This document shows positions 33,408 to 42,509 of a DNA stretch of 64,000 bases, in pieces (the first letter of the stretch is position 1; each line of letters opens with the position of its first letter). The stretch comes from Neisseriaceae bacterium HSC-16F19 (GTDB lineage Bacteria > Pseudomonadota > Gammaproteobacteria > Burkholderiales > Neisseriaceae), in assembly GCF_024171525.1 (NCBI RefSeq), contig NZ_JALJZY010000002.1, positions 1-64,000 on the forward strand. Reading direction: 5' to 3'. The notes under the pieces were generated by a model. It had not been told where the DNA came from, ran no database searches, and saw nothing but the letters and a program-made list of their open reading frames with translations. The position numbers and the translations under genes are program-made.

Positions 33408-34265
33408 ATGAAAACCGATTCCGTCCCCTTTACCCTTGTGGCCCGCGCCATCGAATATCTGTACGACCATTTCCAGGAACAGCCGGATTTGGACGCGGTG
33501 GCCGCCCAGGTGCATGTCAGCCCGCAGCATTTGCAACGCCAGTTTCAGGCGCTGGCCGGAGTGAGTCCGAAGAAAATGCTGCAATATTTGAGCATCGAGC
33601 ACGCCAAAGCGGTATTGCAGGCGCAGGGCAGCGTGCAGGATGCCGCCTATGCCGCCGGTCTCTCCGGCAGCGGCCGTTTGCACGATTTGTTTGTGTCCAT
33701 CGAAGGCATGACCCCGGGCGAATACAAAAACGGCGGCGCCGGGCTGAATATCGCCTATGCCTTTGCCGACAGTCCTTTCGGCGAAGTATTGGTGGCGGCC
33801 ACCGACAAAGGCATCTGCCGGCTCGCCTTTGCCGATGAGCGCGATGCAGCGCTGGCCGCATTGCGGGCCGAATTTCCGCAGGCTGTTTGCCGCGAGCGGG
33901 CGCACCCTTTGCATCAACGCGCCTTGGCCGTATTTGGCGGCGGCAACCCGCAAACCGTGCCGCTGCACCTGAAAGGCACGCCGTTTCAGCTCAAAGTATG
34001 GCAGGCGCTGCTGCGCATACCCGCCGGCGCCCTGCAAAGCTACGGCGGCATTGCCGCCGGTTTGGGCCAGGCCAAGGCCGCGCGTGCGGTGGGTTCGGCC
34101 GTGGGCAGCAACCCGGTGGCGGTGCTGATACCCTGCCACCGCGTGATTCGCGAAAGCGGCGTGATCGGCCAATACCGCTGGCAGCGCGGCCGCAAGATGG
34201 CTTTGCTGGCGCGGGAATTGGGCGACGGTCACAGCCACCGGGAGCGATATAGTCATTTAAAATAA
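33408..34265 (+). CDS. Ada-like AraC/methylated-DNA-cysteine methyltransferase fusion
   Basis: The protein removes alkyl groups from O6-alkylguanine to an active-site cysteine and may act as a regulator. I use ATG 33408 behind GAGGAG (285 aa). Residues 10-105 are an AraC-type helix-turn-helix domain (LDAVAAQVHVSPQHLQRQFQ, GMTPGEYK). Residues 115-275 are an MGMT domain with PCHRV (Cys243). The N-terminal zinc-binding methylphosphotriester domain of E. coli Ada is missing. The last codons and stop come from a Correia-like element (YSHLK), placed after the catalytic domain and probably harmless. Confidence 0.88.
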   Translation: MKTDSVPFTLVARAIEYLYDHFQEQPDLDAVAAQVHVSPQHLQRQFQALAGVSPKKMLQYLSIEHAKAVLQAQGSVQDAAYAAGLSGSGRLHDLFVSIEGMTPGEYKNGGAGLNIAYAFADSPFGEVLVAATDKGICRLAFADERDAALAALRAEFPQAVCRERAHPLHQRALAVFGGGNPQTVPLHLKGTPFQLKVWQALLRIPAGALQSYGGIAAGLGQAKAARAVGSAVGSNPVAVLIPCHRVIRESGVIGQYRWQRGRKMALLARELGDGHSHRERYSHLK

Positions 34266-34453
34266 AAACGATACAGCGTTGCTGTCCCACAGGGACTTCC
34301 TATGGTCGCGCCAGGCTCAAAGAGAGCGATTTTTGTAAGCCGCTAAAGCGGCAACAAAATCAGCTCCGTACCAGCTGTACTGTCTGTCCCGGGACTTCGC
34401 TGCGCTCGCGGCTTTTTTGCTGCCTGGTCTTGTTTTAATTTTATTCGACTATA
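34248..34453. repeat. Correia-like element, copy E (206 bp, with two extra inserts)
   Basis: The ends TATAGTCATTTAAAATAA and TTTATTCGACTATA are as in copy C. Two additional segments are present, near 34285-34308 and 34387-34418, that share TCCC(ACA)GGGACTTC and TCGCG words. It lies between the convergent alkyltransferase and SNF2 genes. Confidence 0.75.
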
Positions 34454-34467
34454 GATATCCGTTTGCG

Positions 34468-37347
34468 CTAAACAACCTGCCAGCGTATCGTCCACACATA
34501 TTCGTGATGCGACTGCTGTTTTAACTTGGCGTCTATGCTGGCAATCAAGGCATCGCGCTGTGCTTCGATTGCTTCTTCCACATCAAAAATCTGCTGTCGT
34601 TGACGGCGGCGCTTCATTTCCAGCTGTTTGATTTTTTGTTCCCATTCGGCCTGCTCGGCCAAATGGGCGGCATGGCGTTTTTCGCGTTTGGCCTGATTCA
34701 ATTGTGCGCCGGTTTCTTCAATGGCACGTTCGGCGGCCTGAATCTTGTCTTGTGCCCATTTGTCCAACCGCTCGCTTTCGGCGGCCAACAACTGGTGCTG
34801 CCGGTCGGCCTGTTTGGCGGTGGCGGCATTGACCGCCTGAGCGGCATTGTCGGCCAGCAAAGCCGGAATTTCACCGTTCAGGCTGCCTGAAACCGCGGCC
34901 AGGCCCAATAGTTTGCGGCAACAGTCTTCGTCCAGCCATTGTCCCTGATCGGTACAGGCGGTAAACAGCAGCTGTTCGTGTTCTTCGCTGGCAGAACGGA
35001 AGGCCAGTTTGTCCAGTCTGAGCCAGCCGCTGTGGCCGACCAAGCCGGCCAACACACTGATCTTAACGGCATGCCTGCTGTAATCGAAGGTGATGGTTTG
35101 CGGCGGCGTAGCCGCCTGTTGGCAGGTTTTCAAACACCATTGCCCCAAGGGATGGCCGATGCGGTATTCCTGGGCGGTTTCGGTCAAGGCGGATGCCGAT
35201 TGCTGACGCACCAGCCGGTAATGTCCGGGGTGCAGTTCTGCCGCGGGTGCACGGTGCAGGTGAAAGCGCTTGTGTTCGTCGTCAAAATCGGCATGCGCCT
35301 GCAAGGCGTAGCGGGTGGCCTGCCAAAACCAGCGGCCGATGCTGTCCAAACGGGTTTCGCCCTGCTGCAATTGCAGCTTCAGGCGCTCGTGTACATCTTC
35401 ATCAAAATGATCCAAGAGCTGATGGCCGGTTTTTTCCAAGGCTGCCTGAATTTCCTGCTCCAGCTCTTGCTGCAGGCGGTTAAAGGCCGCTTCGATATCG
35501 GCACTGTTGCGGCAGCCGTCGTAAATGGCGGCAATGCGTTTTTCAAAGTCCAATCCGCTTTCAATGCGCCCCAGAATCTCGTCCGAAGCGCCAAATACGC
35601 CGTCAAACAGCTTGAATTTGTCGCTTAACAGTTCCAAGACGCGGCGGTCGGCTTCATTGCGCTCGTTGAGAAAGTTGATTACCACCACATCAAATGCCTG
35701 ACCGTAGCGGTGGCAGCGGCCGATGCGCTGTTCAATCCGCTGCGGATTCCACGGCAAATCGTAATTCACCATCAGCGCACAAAATTGCAGATTCACCCCT
35801 TCGGCAGCGGCTTCGGTGGCGAGCATGATTTGGCTGTGGTGGCGGAAGTGGTCAATCAGAGCCGTGCGTTTGTCCACCGCCGCCGAACCGGTTACCCGTT
35901 CGCTACCCTGATGTTCCTGCAGCCATTGCCGGTAAATTTCCTGGGCTTCGGGGCTGTTGTTGCTGCCTGAAAACAGGGTGATTTGGTTTTGGTAGCCATG
36001 ACGGCTGAGAAATTCAAACAAAAACTGCTGGGTGCGCAAAGACTCGGTAAATACAATGCATTTTTGCGGTGCCCCCAAATCAGCCATTTTGGCAAAACCG
36101 GTTTCCAAGGCCTGCAACAGGGCTTGAGCCTTGCTGTCGGTTTGCAAAGCCTGTGCTTGGGCGATAAAGCGGCGGATATCGTCGATTTCCGCCTGCAAGG
36201 CAGCGGCATCGGCCTTGGGGGCCATGTCCGGCGCCGTTGCATCGTCGTCATGCGCTTCCCACTCGTCTTCGTCATCGGCGGCCAAATCCAAATCCTGTGC
36301 CCATGTATCCAGCCAGTCTGTCTGTAAGGGTGCGGGTGAGGGCTGTTGCTGCAAGGCTTCCAGGCGGCGCAGAATAATGGTCAGGGTATCGGTGAGGGCA
36401 TAGGGGCTGGAGGCCAACAGTTTGCGCAACAGCAACCCGGTCAGATGACGTTGGCGGCGCGGCAGCGCAAACGATTCTTCCCGCTGCAAAAATGCCGAAA
36501 CCGCTTCATAGAGCGCATGTTCGGCATCGGTCGGGCTAAAGCGCTGGGTCAGCGTATGCCGCCGGGTGTAGCGGATGTATTCCAGCACATCTTTGCGCAA
36601 AGTGCGTTTCACAAAACCCTGCAAACGGCTTTGCAATTCGGCAATATTGTTTTGGCCGACAAATTGTTTGCGGAATTCTTTTTCGTCGCCAAACAGATAT
36701 TCGTCCATCAGTGTGGATAAGCCATAGAGCTCCATCAGCGAATTTTGCAGCGGTGTGGCCGAGAGCAGCAGTTTTTTGCGCCCGGCAAAAGCCTGGCGCA
36801 AAGCCTGGCCGATTTTATTACTGCTTTTGTGGGCATTTCTGAGCTTGTGCGCCTCGTCCAAGGTAATGCAATCCCACATTTCCGCCGCCAAGGCATCGGC
36901 CTGACGCGCGGCAAACGGATAAGACATCACCAGCACCTGCCTGCCGCTGTGCGCCTGCACATAAGCCGCCAACTGCCCGCCATAAGCCTTGAGCAGGCTT
37001 TTGTCCACCACCTGTGCGGGCAGGGCGAATTTGTCGCCCAATTCCTGCGCCCACTGTTTGCGCAAACTGGCCGGACACACCACCAGCAGGCGGCGTTTGC
37101 GCTCGGCCCACAGCTGGCACAGCACCAGGCCCGCTTCCACGGTCTTGCCCAAGCCCACTTCATCGGCCAGCAACACCCCTTCCTGCAGCGGGTTTTTCAG
37201 GGCAAACAGGGCGGCATCGATTTGGTGCGGATTCAAATCCACACGGGCATCAAACAAAGATTGCGACAGCCGTGCCACATCATCGCCGCTTTGGCGGCAC
37301 AGCAGTTCCAAGGCGGCGTATTTGGCCTGATGCGGGGTGGTATTCAT
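34468..37347 (-). CDS. SNF2/RapA-like helicase, third gene of a modification operon
   Basis: The 959-residue superfamily 2 ATPase has Walker A DEVGLGKT at residues 62-69, DEAH at 164-167, SATPLQNSLMELYGL, and the C-terminal motif QRIGRCHRYGQ near 540. After that comes a RapA/HepA-like segment (FDGVFGASDEILGRIESGLDFEKR) and a long coiled-coil of about residues 855-945. I see no nuclease motif. The start overlaps the upstream helicase stop by 4 bp (ATGA). A role as a translocating motor in restriction or defence is inferred from context; RapA itself acts on stalled RNA polymerase. Confidence 0.8.
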   Translation of the reverse strand: MNTTPHQAKYAALELLCRQSGDDVARLSQSLFDARVDLNPHQIDAALFALKNPLQEGVLLADEVGLGKTVEAGLVLCQLWAERKRRLLVVCPASLRKQWAQELGDKFALPAQVVDKSLLKAYGGQLAAYVQAHSGRQVLVMSYPFAARQADALAAEMWDCITLDEAHKLRNAHKSSNKIGQALRQAFAGRKKLLLSATPLQNSLMELYGLSTLMDEYLFGDEKEFRKQFVGQNNIAELQSRLQGFVKRTLRKDVLEYIRYTRRHTLTQRFSPTDAEHALYEAVSAFLQREESFALPRRQRHLTGLLLRKLLASSPYALTDTLTIILRRLEALQQQPSPAPLQTDWLDTWAQDLDLAADDEDEWEAHDDDATAPDMAPKADAAALQAEIDDIRRFIAQAQALQTDSKAQALLQALETGFAKMADLGAPQKCIVFTESLRTQQFLFEFLSRHGYQNQITLFSGSNNSPEAQEIYRQWLQEHQGSERVTGSAAVDKRTALIDHFRHHSQIMLATEAAAEGVNLQFCALMVNYDLPWNPQRIEQRIGRCHRYGQAFDVVVINFLNERNEADRRVLELLSDKFKLFDGVFGASDEILGRIESGLDFEKRIAAIYDGCRNSADIEAAFNRLQQELEQEIQAALEKTGHQLLDHFDEDVHERLKLQLQQGETRLDSIGRWFWQATRYALQAHADFDDEHKRFHLHRAPAAELHPGHYRLVRQQSASALTETAQEYRIGHPLGQWCLKTCQQAATPPQTITFDYSRHAVKISVLAGLVGHSGWLRLDKLAFRSASEEHEQLLFTACTDQGQWLDEDCCRKLLGLAAVSGSLNGEIPALLADNAAQAVNAATAKQADRQHQLLAAESERLDKWAQDKIQAAERAIEETGAQLNQAKREKRHAAHLAEQAEWEQKIKQLEMKRRRQRQQIFDVEEAIEAQRDALIASIDAKLKQQSHHEYVWTIRWQVV

Positions 37348-40300
37348 GCGGCACTTTCCGTCAGAATCAAATCAAACAATGCTTTCAGGTAGCCTTCCGG
37401 AGCATCCATAAACACAATATTTTTGGCACGCCAGTCATCGTCATGCACCAGATGGCTGTTGATCAGGTCTTCCTGGCGGCTGACCGACAAAATCACACTG
37501 TTGAGCACCAAATCCTGCAAGCCCATGTCCCTCCCCAGCTTTTTCACTTCTTCGGCCAGGCCGAATTTGGGATCGTCCACCCCCATATTGCGGATGCCTT
37601 TGGGATCGACAAAGGTGAGCCATTGTCTGCCGCCGGCCGTATCCACCAGCCACAACAGAAAGTCGGGATAGAAATTGCCTGCCAATGCAAAGCCCAAGCC
37701 TTTGGCCTTGTTGGCGGCATTTCTGAGCAGATACACGTCTTTGCCGCCGGTCATCTCGTGCAGGCTGCCTGCCAGATGGGCGGCCTGCAAATCGCGCACA
37801 AAGCGGATTTCGCTGCCCTCCTGCATGGCCAAAGGTTTCATGGTCAGCGGCAGCCGGTCGCGCTCATGCAGCACCATAATCGGGTAATACAGATGCGCAT
37901 CAAAGCAGATGGCTTCGATATTCGGCGCTTCCCAGCCCAATAGCGCCTTGAGATTGCCGCTTTCCACCAGTGTTTTCAATTCCTGCAAACGCGCATGGTA
38001 TGCCAAGCCGTCGCTGTTGCCGTCGATTTCAAAACGATAGCTGTCGAGCAGGGAAGCGTTGTGGCGGTCCACCGCCACCGTTTCGTAAAACTGCCCTTCA
38101 TAAGCCGCTTTCAAACGTTGGTAAAACTGTTCGGTATAGTCTTGCAGCAATTCCGTCAGCCAGTTTTGCTGCCGCCGGATGTCGGCAAAACTGTCGGTTT
38201 GCAAAGCACTGGCCGGGGCATACAGCGTGTACCAGTCGTTTTGTTCCGCAAACGCCCGCAGGCGCGCTTTGTCCAGGCGCAAATTGTTCCAGCTGTGCTT
38301 GAGTTTGAAATCCAAAAGCTGCAGATAAACGGCGTCCCAGTCGAACCAGGCAAACACACGGCTGTCGAGCGTGTGTGTTTGGCGGGCATCGGCGGCACCG
38401 TCGTGCACGGTTTTTTGCGTACTCAGGGCTTCCACCCGCGGATAAGCATCCAATACCGCCCTAATCGGTTTGATTTTGCCCTGCCATTGCGGCGGCACTT
38501 CATACAGCCACACATTCTGTGTGCGCTTAAAGCCCAGTTTTTGATGGTCCTGATAGCCGTCTTTCAAGCGCAGGGTTTTCAGCGGCACTGCCGGCAGCTG
38601 CGGCTGTACCGGAAAATCCAGGGTCAGGATTTCATCCGACGGCGTAATGCCTTCTTCTTTCAGATATTCCTTAAATTGCGCCATATAACGGGCGCGCACC
38701 CCGAAAATATTCAGCGTTTCCAGTTTTTCCAAATGCAGACCCGGCGGCCGCTCGAGTGGCAGACTGCGCTTGAGCGAGAAATCCCGGCCTTTCAGGCGCA
38801 CACCGCGGCCAAAGAGCTGGATAATCTGGCTGCCTTCGCTTTTGCCCATATTGAGCAGACCCATGGTCGACACCCGCCAGCTCGACCAGCCTTCGGTAAA
38901 TTTCTTGGAACCGATTAACAGATTAATCGGGCTTTTGGCATGATTGATCATATGAAACAGGCTGCCTGAAAAGGCGTCGCTGTCCTGGTCGAAGGTGTGG
39001 TCATCCGCCGCCGCCTTGAGCAAGTCGGCCGGTTTGCCGATATTGATCACCGCAAACGCCTGGCCGTGGCTGCCCAGGCTCAGCGCCAATTCGCCGTCGG
39101 TTTTGCTCAGATGCGTCAGCCGCAAACGTGCCGGCGCCGGCGCATGAAACAGCTGCCGCAGCATATCGGCATAGAGCGCGTCGGCCCGGCCTGCAAAGGC
39201 CATCAGCGGCGTAAAGCGTCCGGCAAAAATCGAGCGCCCCTGCGCATCGACAATCTGCGCCTTGTCCTGCACCAAATCCGCCAGCCAGCGCTGCACCTGT
39301 TGCGGCTCATTGAGAAAAAACGCCAAATGGCGCACCACGGCCAAGACATCGCTGTTTTCGCCCGATACGGTATTGCCCACAAACACCATCAGGGGCTTTT
39401 CGATATGCCACGGCGCCAGCGCCTGTTCGTGCCGTTCAAACAAATACAGCTGCTGGTAAAACGCCAGCAGGCAGGCGGTGAAATACAGCTTGTCGTGTCC
39501 GGCATAGGCCGCGTCATCCATATTCAGAATCAGACTGTCTTTGCCGTAGCCGTCGGCATAGAAAAATTTATAGGAATAATCAAACAGCACCGCCTTGGCA
39601 TAGGTTTCAAACACCGCCGTCTGCCGCGCCCGCTGTTGTTCCTGCGGCGTCAGCGGCAGCGCGGCAATTTGGCTTTTTTGCTCCTTGCTCAAATCCGCCT
39701 GCTTGGCCGCACCGAAATGCAAGAGCGCCTTTTTCTTGCGGATGTCGTCTTCCGCCCGTGCCACGGTTTTCTTGCTGTCTTTGCCTGCCGCCTGGCCCAA
39801 AGTGGCCGAATATTCAAAGGCAAAACCGCGGTCTATCAGCGCTTCCCGCCGGGCCAGCCATTCCGTGCCGCTGGCACCGCGGTGGCCTTCGTCCACCAGC
39901 ACCAGATTGTTGCCGGCAAAAGCCGCCACCGCCACGGTTTTGTCGCCGTGTTTGTCGGCCAGTTTGTTGACATCAATCACTTCCACTTCATGGCCAAACA
40001 GGCCGCCGGACGTGTTTTTGTCAAACAAGGCTGCCTGAAAACCCGACAGGCGCAATTCGTCCACATGCTGGCGGCTCAAACCTTCATTGGGCGTGAGCAC
40101 CAGCACCTTGTCCGGTGGCTGCGGCGCATAATGGCGGTATTGCAGCAGATTCACATGCATCAGCAGCGTTTTGCCCGAGCCGGTGGCATTCCAAAACGCC
40201 ACCTTGTTCAAATCGGCGGCACAATAGTCCTGCAAGTCTTGCGCGTATTTTTGCCGCCGGTAGTGCGCCATGGCCTGATTCAGAGCCGCTATCAGCTCAT

Positions 40301-40646
40301 CGCGGCGGTGGAAATACCAATCCAGATAAATCTCGCCGAACAACAGCGACAAATACTGGAAATACTTCATCTGCAATTCCTGCTCCGCCGCGGCATTGCG
40401 CCGCGCGGTAATTGCCTGCCAATGCGTGACCACATTCATATCGTAGCGGCGCAAACCGGCCAGGGTGAGCGGCGTGTTATCGTCGAAAAACAGCACCCCG
40501 GTTAAGGCATGGAAAAAGCGCGAATGTCCGTCCGGCGCCACGCCTTCGGCATCGTGCAAACGGCTTTTCAACCCCGCCAAATCGCTTTGGTGAAACAAGG
40601 ACAACAGCCAGCGGTTCAACACCAGATGATCATGAAAACCGGCCAT
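37344..40646 (-). CDS. Type III Res-like DEAD/DEAH helicase-nuclease
   Basis: The protein has 1100 residues. Helicase motifs: Walker A ATGSGKT at 154-160, DEGH at 252-255, SAT at 280-282, and QLFGRGVRLKG near residue 645. Near the C-terminus (about 1000-1030) YPDFLLW followed by FVDPKG gives a PD-(D/E)xK-like pattern, as in type III restriction subunits. It begins one base from the methyltransferase stop (TAATG) and ends with a 4-bp overlap into the SNF2 gene. It probably cuts DNA lacking the partner modification, but cleavage is inferred. Confidence 0.78.
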   Translation of the reverse strand: MAGFHDHLVLNRWLLSLFHQSDLAGLKSRLHDAEGVAPDGHSRFFHALTGVLFFDDNTPLTLAGLRRYDMNVVTHWQAITARRNAAAEQELQMKYFQYLSLLFGEIYLDWYFHRRDELIAALNQAMAHYRRQKYAQDLQDYCAADLNKVAFWNATGSGKTLLMHVNLLQYRHYAPQPPDKVLVLTPNEGLSRQHVDELRLSGFQAALFDKNTSGGLFGHEVEVIDVNKLADKHGDKTVAVAAFAGNNLVLVDEGHRGASGTEWLARREALIDRGFAFEYSATLGQAAGKDSKKTVARAEDDIRKKKALLHFGAAKQADLSKEQKSQIAALPLTPQEQQRARQTAVFETYAKAVLFDYSYKFFYADGYGKDSLILNMDDAAYAGHDKLYFTACLLAFYQQLYLFERHEQALAPWHIEKPLMVFVGNTVSGENSDVLAVVRHLAFFLNEPQQVQRWLADLVQDKAQIVDAQGRSIFAGRFTPLMAFAGRADALYADMLRQLFHAPAPARLRLTHLSKTDGELALSLGSHGQAFAVINIGKPADLLKAAADDHTFDQDSDAFSGSLFHMINHAKSPINLLIGSKKFTEGWSSWRVSTMGLLNMGKSEGSQIIQLFGRGVRLKGRDFSLKRSLPLERPPGLHLEKLETLNIFGVRARYMAQFKEYLKEEGITPSDEILTLDFPVQPQLPAVPLKTLRLKDGYQDHQKLGFKRTQNVWLYEVPPQWQGKIKPIRAVLDAYPRVEALSTQKTVHDGAADARQTHTLDSRVFAWFDWDAVYLQLLDFKLKHSWNNLRLDKARLRAFAEQNDWYTLYAPASALQTDSFADIRRQQNWLTELLQDYTEQFYQRLKAAYEGQFYETVAVDRHNASLLDSYRFEIDGNSDGLAYHARLQELKTLVESGNLKALLGWEAPNIEAICFDAHLYYPIMVLHERDRLPLTMKPLAMQEGSEIRFVRDLQAAHLAGSLHEMTGGKDVYLLRNAANKAKGLGFALAGNFYPDFLLWLVDTAGGRQWLTFVDPKGIRNMGVDDPKFGLAEEVKKLGRDMGLQDLVLNSVILSVSRQEDLINSHLVHDDDWRAKNIVFMDAPEGYLKALFDLILTESAA

Positions 40647-42509
40647 TATTGCACCCCTTCGTCAAACATCAGCCGCAGAAATTCCGGCTCGGTCGGCTTG
40701 AGTTTCAGGCTGCCTGAAAAGGCTTCCGCCCATACCGTGGCGATATTGTGGTCGCCGTTGATATACACCTGCGCATATTCCTGCGACGCCGGATTGACAT
40801 CGCGCTTGGCCAACAGCTCCGGCAGGCGGTCGTAATCCCAGCGCGTACAATCGCGCCACACCACCAGCGTTTTTTCATCTGCCGACTGCCCCGGCATATG
40901 CCCTTCCACAAACACATAGCCGCGGTGGTGTCGTTGGTCGTCCACCGCGGTCACGCGCAGGCCCAATAGATAATTAAAGGTTTCCACCAAATCCATCACC
41001 ATGGGCACGGCGGCACCGGCCGAATCGGCGGCAATATTCAGGCGGTAGCCGAAAGGCTGTCGGAAATCGTCGGTATTGAGCAGGGACGCACGACTCTCGC
41101 TGTCCAGCATATAGTGCAGGCGGTAGTCCTGCTGTACGCCGGGCGGCAGGGTGAGCAAATCGGCCGGCGGCTGCAAGGCCAGATTGTTGAGCGTGTCTTC
41201 ATAGCTTTCCAGCTTTAATACCTTGACGATCTGCGCCACGCCGTTGCAGCCCTGTTCCCCGGCCACCGGTTTGCCGTCTTTCCAGTGTTCGCTGTAAATC
41301 ACCTTTTGCACCCGCGGCTTTAATACCGTATCGAAATACTCGCCTTGCTCCACCAAGATATATTTGCGCTTGCCGCCGTCTTCGCGGTTTAGGTTGATGA
41401 CCGCATGGGCAGTGGTGCCGGAACCGGCGAAGTAGTCAAGGATGATGCCTTTATCTTCATTGGAGATAGCAAGAATGGCGTCTGAAACAGTATGTGGCGA
41501 TTTGGGATAAGAGAATAACTCTCTCATACCCAAAGTATTATCCAGAATTTTTGTACCATAATCGCTTGCAGAATACTTGGAATCTGACCAAATACTTTGC
41601 ATTAATTTTCCATCTAATCCACCCCTAAATTTAAAATAAATTTGGTATCCGTTGCTGGTTTGATTTGCCCATAAATCTCCATTTTTAAACATATTTTCAA
41701 TTGCATCTTTCCCACGTCTCCAAATGCGTTTTTGTCCAGAGCTATCAATTGGTAATATTTTTACCGGTAAATTATTTGACACTGATATTTCACTTGTTTC
41801 GGGATCAAAATAAATTGGGTAAAAGCGGTCTGCCAGCGTCCCGTCACCACGCTCGGCTTCACTATCAACACCTTGTTTTCTTAAATTAACAGGTAAATAC
41901 CAAGAACCATCTGTATCTTTTTTATAATTATGAGTTTTATTTTCTGGATTTTCGGGTAGTTTTTTAATAACAGAAGCTTCTGTTTTTCCGTAAAAAATGG
42001 CGTATTCATGCACTAAGCTAAATTTTCTCTTAGTCATTCTACCTTTGGGATTAATTCGAACAGCCACAATACCTAATTGATTTTCTTCACCATAAATACT
42101 ACTCAAGCATTCAATAATTTTACTAAGTTCGAAGTCATCAATTGCGACAGAAATAATTCCGTCTGGTGCTTGTAATGGATAACTGGCTTGCAATCTACTT
42201 TCCATTAAAGAAAGCCAAGAGCTTTGTTTGTAACCGTTTTTGTAGATAATTTGAGTTGCATTTGTGTTATACGGCGGATCAATATAAATACATTTCACCT
42301 GCTCGCGATAACGCGCTTGCAGCAAATTTAAGGCTTGGAAATTGTCGGCATGAATCAGTACGCCGTCGGTGGCGGCATCAAGGCCGTCGGGCAGGTTTAA
42401 GGAGAGGGAGGAGAGCAGGGCTGCCTGAAATTCAGGCGCAAACAGAGCGGTATCAACAACCAGATAAGGGTTTGATTCGGCAAAGGAAATTAAATCGCGG
42501 GGGGGGGGG
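40646..42509 (-). CDS. Methyltransferase catalytic part (out of frame in this state)
   Basis: This frame carries DPPY, the target-recognition region, motif I FAGSGTTA and the C-terminal domain. Open reading extends upstream to 42631, but those residues (MWPRCIIWLPSTI...) are the shifted reading of the first part. In the 11-C state it lacks its own ribosome binding site, so active enzyme is not expected. The segment of about 41456-42262, which encodes the target-recognition region, is clearly more AT-rich than either side. Confidence 0.7.
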
